Of a stretch of 18,883 nucleotides of DNA, positions 15,299 to 18,883 are shown in pieces. The translations under genes and the position numbers were made by a program. Origin of the DNA: M55B120 sp964426155 (GTDB lineage Bacteria > Actinomycetota > Humimicrobiia > Humimicrobiales > Humimicrobiaceae). The notes beneath the pieces are model-generated. The model saw nothing but the letters and a program-made list of their open reading frames with translations, ran no database searches and was not told the DNA's origin. The stretch covers positions 1 through 18,883 of the forward strand of contig CAYROY010000084.1 in assembly GCA_964426155.1 (NCBI GenBank), read 5' to 3'. How positions within the stretch are numbered: position 1 is the stretch's first letter; every line of letters begins with the position of its first letter.

Positions 15299-16108
15299 AT
15301 ATTAAAGGTATCTGTACTTTTTATTATTTTAACTATATTTTTTTCTGCAGGTTTAATGCCTGTTGCAGGCTGCAGCAGACAGGGAGCAGCATCTGAGGAT
15401 AGTGTAAATAATAGCAGCCAGGAGCTCACCATATACAAAGATACTATCCTTGTAGGAACAGATGCTTCATATCCTCCTTTTGAATTCACAGAAAATATTG
15501 AAATAAAGGGTTTTGATATTGATATATCTGCAGAGATAGCATCAAGGCTGGATAAAGAGTTAAAACTCGTTCCAATTGATTGGGATTTTACTTATAAGAT
15601 CCCTGAAGATGTAAAACTTGATATGATAATATCGGCTGTCTCCGCAGCAGAGGACCGCGATGTGTACGTAGATTTTTCAGCCCCTTATTATATTATGGAA
15701 TATATGCTTATAGTACTTGCAGATGAAAAGCTGAAGATCAAAGAGGACCTCAAGGGAAAGGCAATCGGCATGATAGATAGTGAAGTAAAGTATGTTGCTG
15801 CTGATTATCTTAAAGACTATAAAATAGAGGAATACAAAGAAGTCCTTGTCATGCTTGATGAGCTTAAAAACAAAAATACTGGCGGTGTACTTATATCTCT
15901 GCCTGTGGGGAAAAATATTATAAAAGAGAACGCCGGTATATACAGTGTCCTGGAAATCATTAAATCTGAAAGGTCTTTCAGCATAGTATTCAATGAAGGA
16001 AGCCCCTTAAGAGATAAAGTAAATGAAATCCTTTTAGAAATGCAGACAGACGGGACCTATCAGAGAATATATGATGATTGGTTCTCTCTTGATAATCAGA
16101 GTCCTTAA
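15299..16108 (+). CDS. PBP2-like solute-binding lipoprotein, likely ATA start
   Basis: This is a periplasmic-binding-protein-type domain (SBP_bac_3 family), as used by ABC importers for polar amino acids or by sensory receptors. The mature part opens with TILVGTDASYPPFEFTENIE and GFDIDISAEIASRL, then MIISAVSAAEDRDVYVDFSA, typical of the family, and ends FNEGSPLRDKVNEILLEMQ and YQRIYDDWF. The first ATG (15356) lies inside the lipobox MPVAGC and would destroy the signal peptide. In the same frame an intact signal (LKVSVLFIILTIFFSAGL plus the lipobox) begins at an ATA codon at 15299, with AGAGGA at 15286-15291 seven bases upstream; no ATG, GTG or TTG exists back to the stop at 15272. I therefore place the start at ATA by inference, giving 269 residues and lipidated Cys25. 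No permease or ATPase gene lies beside it, so it is an orphan here. Confidence 0.85.
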   Translation: MLKVSVLFIILTIFFSAGLMPVAGCSRQGAASEDSVNNSSQELTIYKDTILVGTDASYPPFEFTENIEIKGFDIDISAEIASRLDKELKLVPIDWDFTYKIPEDVKLDMIISAVSAAEDRDVYVDFSAPYYIMEYMLIVLADEKLKIKEDLKGKAIGMIDSEVKYVAADYLKDYKIEEYKEVLVMLDELKNKNTGGVLISLPVGKNIIKENAGIYSVLEIIKSERSFSIVFNEGSPLRDKVNEILLEMQTDGTYQRIYDDWFSLDNQSP

Positions 16109-16167
16109 GAGTTTTATAATTTTATTATATTTCACATAAAAAACTATAATATTTTTATTTTTTCCTA

Positions 16168-16195
16168 TTGAGTAAATATTTTTATTTGCTACAAT
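16168..16195 (+). promoter_or_regulatory. Possible promoter abutting the hairpin at 16202
   Basis: TTGAGT (16168-16173) and TACAAT (16190-16195) are 16 bases apart. The predicted start, near 16202, coincides with the first base of the terminator hairpin, so any transcript would be only about 50 bases. AT-rich sequence makes chance likely. Confidence 0.25.
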
Positions 16196-16201
16196 TATTA
16201 T

Positions 16202-16250
16202 AGGGCAGGTCAATATAGGCGTCCAAATATTTGAAGGCCTGCCCTCTTTT
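16202..16250 (+). terminator. Intrinsic terminator after the solute-binding protein gene
   Basis: AGGGCAGG (16202-16209) pairs with CCTGCCCT (16238-16245), followed by CTTTT. The stem continues inward with TCAA/TTGA. It lies 93 bases after the stop at 16108. Confidence 0.75.
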
Positions 16251-16312
16251 ATGGACCACGGTATTAAGTGTAGATGTAATGCATTTATATTATACAGTTA
16301 TAAAAATTTTAC

Positions 16313-16341
16313 TTGACATTTGTATTTATAGATATTAAACT
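16313..16341 (+). promoter_or_regulatory. Promoter of riboswitch module 1
   Basis: TTGACA (16313-16318) is a perfect -35 box, followed after 17 bases by TAAACT (16336-16341). Transcription would start about 20 bases before the first c-di-GMP-II aptamer. Confidence 0.65.
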
Positions 16342-16370
16342 TTATTAAGTTAAAAGAAAAGTATTATATA

Positions 16371-16440
16371 TTAGAGGCTGTGATGTTTTTCTTAAATTTG
16401 GACGCTTGAGGAAAACGGAGCCAGTAGCGTAACCGGCTAA
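16371..16440 (+). ncRNA. Class II cyclic di-GMP riboswitch, copy 1
   Basis: The core matches the class II c-di-GMP aptamer (the type crystallised from Clostridium acetobutylicum) as I recall it: TGTGATG, AAATTTGGACGCTTGA and CAGTAGCGTAACCGG in order and spacing. P1 is TTAG (16371-16374) with CTAA (16437-16440). A nine-pair stem joins 16385-16393 with 16408-16416. The diagnostic pseudoknot joins ACGCT (16402-16406) with AGCGT (16426-16430). The 3' strand of P1 overlaps the left arm of the terminator at 16431-16450, so ligand binding should block the terminator and turn expression on; this logic is inferred. No intact large gene follows before the second copy. Confidence 0.9.
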
Positions 16441-16460
16441 GGAGCCGGTTTTTTGTTTTT
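16431..16460 (+). terminator. Riboswitch 1 expression-platform terminator
   Basis: AACCGGCT (16431-16438) pairs with AGCCGGTT (16443-16450), eight perfect pairs around AAGG, followed by TTTTGTTTTT. Its left arm shares bases with the aptamer's J/P1 region. Confidence 0.85.
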
Positions 16461-16503
16461 AGAAACTTATTACAACTTGGATAAGCTCAAATAGGAAATG
16501 GGG

Positions 16504-16575
16504 GTGATCAGGTATAGAAGATACGGTAAGTATATGCTGCAAAATATGAATAAAAAATATTTTTTCCGAATTTGA
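16504..16575 (+). CDS. Basic 23-residue ORF between the riboswitches, possible gene remnant
   Basis: A GTG opens a frame reading (M)IRYRRYGKYMLQNMNKKYFF then RI and TGA. It contains eight Lys/Arg residues. The sequence around the GTG is GGAAATGGGGGTGA, resembling a ribosome-binding site. The stop overlaps the -35 box of the next promoter. It could be a leader peptide, or the basic n-region left from a lost surface-protein gene. No homology is claimed. Confidence 0.25.
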   Translation: MIRYRRYGKYMLQNMNKKYFFRI

Positions 16576-16601
16576 CATTTTTTTAATATATGTAGTAAAA
16601 T
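16572..16601 (+). promoter_or_regulatory. Promoter of riboswitch module 2
   Basis: TTGACA (16572-16577) and TAAAAT (16596-16601) are 18 bases apart. The -35 box with the following TTT is identical to that of module 1 (TTGACATTT), consistent with duplication of the whole control unit. Confidence 0.65.
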
Positions 16602-16659
16602 AATATTACAATTGTCTGATAAAACTATTATTTAAGATTTTATCAGGTTTAAATAAAAA

Positions 16660-16731
16660 ATTAGAGGCTGTGATGCTTTGATCAGAAATGGACGCTTGGT
16701 CAAAGTGGAGCCAGTAGCGTAACCGGCTAGT
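16660..16731 (+). ncRNA. Class II cyclic di-GMP riboswitch, copy 2
   Basis: The core is the same as in copy 1. P1 is ATTAG (16660-16664) with CTAGT (16727-16731). The pseudoknot joins ACGCT (16692-16696) with AGCGT (16716-16720). The long stem joins CTTTGATC (16676-16683) with GGTCAAAG (16698-16705); its bases differ from copy 1 on both arms while pairing is kept, which is direct covariation support. P1 again overlaps the left arm of a terminator. It is the proximal controller of the surface-protein gene starting about 95 bases downstream, a common target class for c-di-GMP-II switches (pili, adhesins). Confidence 0.9.
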
Positions 16732-16752
16732 GAGGTCGGTTTTTATTTTTTT
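16721..16752 (+). terminator. Riboswitch 2 expression-platform terminator
   Basis: ACCGGCT (16722-16728) pairs with GGTCGGT (16734-16740) with two G-T wobbles around AGTGA, followed by TTTTATTTTTTT. It is weaker than the terminator of copy 1, so the two switches may differ in leakiness. Confidence 0.7.
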
Positions 16753-16781
16753 AGAAAAGATAATTTGAAAGGAGAGGGAAA

Positions 16782-16829
16782 ATGAAAAAAATATATGTAA
16801 AAATTTATCATGAAGGGAGGGAAAAATGA
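16782..16829 (+). CDS. 15-residue leader ORF overlapping the surface-protein ATG
   Basis: MKKIYVKIYHEGREK follows a good Shine-Dalgarno sequence (AAAGGAG, 16768-16774, seven bases away). Its TGA overlaps the next ATG (16826) as ATGA, the classic coupling arrangement. The second half of this ORF encodes the next gene's own GGGAGGG site. It may be a coupling or leader peptide; protein function is unlikely. Confidence 0.4.
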   Translation: MKKIYVKIYHEGREK

Positions 16830-16855
16830 GTAGAAGAAAAAAACTGCTTTAATAT

Positions 16856-18376
16856 TTGTCTCTAATGCCGGTTATAGTGGGATTGCTTGTACTGGCTTTA
16901 CCAGGGATTGTTTTTGGTTTAGGTGTATCGGATCAAGATGCTACAATAGGACATCCATTCAATTGCCCAAGTGGCTGCTCAAATGAACTTAGAATAGATC
17001 CTTTTACTAATGGTCACCATTCGGATGGTACTTTAAATGTAACGATTTCAGGCTATGGTTCATCTCCATATGGTTTTACCTGGACTTCCAATCTGCCAAT
17101 ATGTTATTTAATAATAAAAGTTGGTGCGGCAGACAATGCTTCAGGATTTAATATGTCAGGGGAAACCAGTGGTACCTGGGATGGTGGTCTATTAAATCAA
17201 TCAGGAGAAGAAATATCTGCAATCAGTCATGTCTCTTTCTGCTACGATACAACTGAACAAGGTTCCATAAAAATAAATAAAACTACTACAAATGGTCTGA
17301 CAGGAACCTTTAACTTCACAATAGCCAAAAATGAAGCAGGGTTTACCCCTATAACCCCCTCAATAGTTATTGATGCTTCAGGCAGCGGAAGTGCTACAAT
17401 ATCCGGTCTCCTATTAGGCACATACACAGTAACAGAGGACGGTGCCACAGGGACAAATATGGCCTATACAGTCACGGTACCTTCAGGTGGATCATATAAT
17501 AATATATCCGTAACGAATGGAGGCACAGCTGAAGCAGACTTTACGAATGAAGGTACTTTGACAGAAACAGGTTGTATAAGAATATACAAAGAAGTTACAG
17601 GTGCTGCTGCAGGGTCGGTAAACGGAACATATACATTTGCTATATATGAAGCAGATAAAACTACATTAGCAGGCACAGCTTCTATTACCTTCAATAATGG
17701 TGTAGCTGATCCCGATTATGATGATGTATGCGGACTTGAACTTGGTGAGGTATATTACATAGAGGAAACCGGTGGACCCGAGGGAGAAAATGTTACCCTC
17801 GATTTGATTGACGGCAAATATCTGGCAGCTTCACCCTGTGGTTTAGCAGCTACTGTAGCTACAGATAGTATTAAAATGAGTGTAGCAGAACTACCTGGTT
17901 GTGAAGTAAGATTTACAAATGATCCTGAAGAAGAAAAGAAAGAAGAAGGCGGATGCATAGAGGTACTGAAAGTAGATGAAAATGGAGATCCACTTTCCGG
18001 TGCTGAATTTACCCTGCGTGAAGATGACGGTACTTTTGTATTTGCCAAGACTACAGACGGAGATGGTAAGGTCTTATTCTGTAAGCTGGGTGGTGGAGAT
18101 TATGTATTAACCGAGACTGTAACTCCTGCTGGATATACCACTGCAGATCCAGTACCAGTATCAGTGACTGTAGGAAAAACCACAAAAGTGACGATAGAGA
18201 ATAATAAGAGTGGCACAACCACCACAACAACAGTTGAGGTACAGGCTCTCACAGGAGAAGTAGAAGTGCTTGCATTTACCGGATATAATACAATATATTA
18301 TATTATCGGTTTTGCAATGATACTTATGGGAGCTCTCGGAAGCATCTTATTGAGAAGAAGGCTCAAAAGAGAATAG
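16856..18376 (+). CDS. LAFTG-anchored surface protein with Cna_B/SpaA-like domains; signal peptide interrupted by TAA
   Basis: This is a secreted, sortase-anchored adhesin or pilin-like protein. Counting from the TTG at 16856, residues 4-24 are the signal-peptide core (PVIVGLLVLALPGIVFGLG). Residues 25-135 form a beta-rich domain with several cysteines. Three prealbumin-like domains follow (about 136-232, 240-355, 367-450), each with an E-box-like strand (TVTED, YYIEETG, YVLTETVTPAGY) of the type that supports isopeptide bonds. A Thr tract (454-459) precedes the sorting signal: LAFTG (472-476), a hydrophobic helix and the tail RRRLKRE. The only well-placed start is ATG 16826, with GGGAGGG five bases upstream; it encodes MSRRKKLL, then an in-frame TAA at 16850-16852. 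Without that stop the signal peptide would be textbook. The TTG 16856 and ATG 16865 have no Shine-Dalgarno sequence and give no basic n-region. It may be a pseudogene, or expressed by reinitiation. The next gene is a sortase. Confidence 0.8.
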   Translation: MSLMPVIVGLLVLALPGIVFGLGVSDQDATIGHPFNCPSGCSNELRIDPFTNGHHSDGTLNVTISGYGSSPYGFTWTSNLPICYLIIKVGAADNASGFNMSGETSGTWDGGLLNQSGEEISAISHVSFCYDTTEQGSIKINKTTTNGLTGTFNFTIAKNEAGFTPITPSIVIDASGSGSATISGLLLGTYTVTEDGATGTNMAYTVTVPSGGSYNNISVTNGGTAEADFTNEGTLTETGCIRIYKEVTGAAAGSVNGTYTFAIYEADKTTLAGTASITFNNGVADPDYDDVCGLELGEVYYIEETGGPEGENVTLDLIDGKYLAASPCGLAATVATDSIKMSVAELPGCEVRFTNDPEEEKKEEGGCIEVLKVDENGDPLSGAEFTLREDDGTFVFAKTTDGDGKVLFCKLGGGDYVLTETVTPAGYTTADPVPVSVTVGKTTKVTIENNKSGTTTTTTVEVQALTGEVEVLAFTGYNTIYYIIGFAMILMGALGSILLRRRLKRE

Positions 18377-18415
18377 AGATAATAGTAGAAAAATAAAAGA
18401 TAAATACTGATATAG

Positions 18416-18454
18416 AAGGAACATCCTGAAAAAGTAAGGATGTTCCTTCTTTTT
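18416..18454 (+). terminator. Intrinsic terminator after the surface-protein gene
   Basis: AAGGAACATCCT (18416-18427) pairs perfectly with AGGATGTTCCTT (18437-18448), followed by CTTTTT. It separates the surface-protein transcript from the sortase gene, which must therefore have its own promoter or rely on readthrough. Confidence 0.9.
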
Positions 18455-18564
18455 GGGACATTTATTTAACTGCATTATCTAACGATATGCTCTATTGACT
18501 TAATAGTTTGAAAAGCCAATAAAAATATTTGATTTAAAGTAGATTTTTGCTATAAAGATAAAAT

Positions 18565-18883
18565 ATGAGATCAAAGAAAGTCATAGTTTTAAGAGTTATT
18601 ATTTTTCTTTTAATAGCAGCGGGACTGGCTATGATACTCTACCCTGTTTACACAAATTATATTGCTTCAAAAAATATTTCAGAGGAACTGGCAGGTTGGG
18701 AAGAAAAAAAGGATTCTAAAGAAGCTGATCAGGAAAGCGGTTCACAGGCCAAAGAAATAGAAGATACGGTAGAGGAGTCAGAAGATATTGAAGATGACCC
18801 CGTTATGGATATAGGGGAAGAAGAGTTCACTGCAGATGGAAGTGGGCTGACTGCAGAAGACTTATTCCCCATGAAAATATCGA
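18565..18883 (+). CDS. Class D/E-like sortase, N-terminal part (cut by window end)
   Basis: The visible 106 residues start MRSKKVIVLRVIIFLLIAAG and continue LAMILYPVYTNYIA, a basic n-region and membrane helix with the YPVYTNYIA pattern typical of class D sortases. A Glu/Asp-rich linker (about 45-95) follows, and the fragment ends LTAEDLFPMKIS, just where the sortase beta-barrel begins. The catalytic His, Cys and Arg lie beyond the window. Position beside a gene with an LAFTG sorting signal supports a transpeptidase that anchors this protein; LAxTG is a known substrate motif of class E enzymes. The ATG has no clear Shine-Dalgarno sequence. Confidence 0.7.
   Translation, partial: MRSKKVIVLRVIIFLLIAAGLAMILYPVYTNYIASKNISEELAGWEEKKDSKEADQESGSQAKEIEDTVEESEDIEDDPVMDIGEEEFTADGSGLTAEDLFPMKIS

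Noticed and set aside
16202..16250. Minus-strand TTTGGACGCC resembling the c-di-GMP-II core loop
   Set aside because: It lies in the loop of the terminator hairpin and has no matching AGCGT-type pseudoknot partner or P1, so it is not a third riboswitch.

Overview
The window looks like chromosomal DNA from an AT-rich, Gram-positive, probably anaerobic bacterium. It has a ComEA/ComEC pair, lipoproteins, a cell-wall-anchored protein next to a class D/E-like sortase, and one-carbon genes of the kind found in acetogens and other strict anaerobes. The gene order comEA-comEC-holA-rpsT-lepA is shared by Firmicutes and deep-branching Actinobacteriota, and I cannot choose between them. Many Ile codons are ATA and many Arg codons are AGG/AGA. 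I see no tRNA, rRNA, CRISPR array or transposase.

Layout. Positions 1-3400 hold a comEA cut by the window edge, a short comEC without the usual C-terminal metallo-beta-lactamase domain, and holA. The gene rpsT lies opposite at 3420-3686. Positions 3834-7233 carry murJ and lepA, essentially back to back. Next come an unrecognised lipoprotein and a YqhD/BdhA-type iron alcohol dehydrogenase. Positions 9369-12108 carry fhs and folD, the folate steps between formate and methylene-THF, separated by a striking perfect inverted repeat. A BlaI-type repressor lies convergent to folD. After a 594-base AT-rich gap comes a 636-residue [2Fe-2S]/ASKHA protein resembling reductive activators of corrinoid proteins; with fhs and folD it suggests a Wood-Ljungdahl or methyltransferase metabolism. 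A PBP2-like solute-binding lipoprotein follows.

The most distinctive region is 16300-18883. It contains two successive promoter + class II c-di-GMP riboswitch + terminator modules, identified by their conserved core, a five-base-pair pseudoknot and compensatory stem changes. Downstream is an LAFTG-anchored surface protein with prealbumin-like (Cna_B/SpaA) domains, then the start of a sortase gene. In the riboswitch model, c-di-GMP would relieve termination and switch on the surface protein. However, the well-placed ATG of that protein is followed by an in-frame TAA after eight codons, inside the signal peptide, and a short basic ORF sits between the two riboswitches like the remnant of another gene start.

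A second theme is initiation. The homology-expected starts of holA and the solute-binding lipoprotein have no ATG, GTG or TTG; each has a Shine-Dalgarno sequence spaced for an ATC or ATA codon. The gene folD shows a similar arrangement, though it also has a GTG. This could be unusual start-codon use in the lineage, or sequence error.
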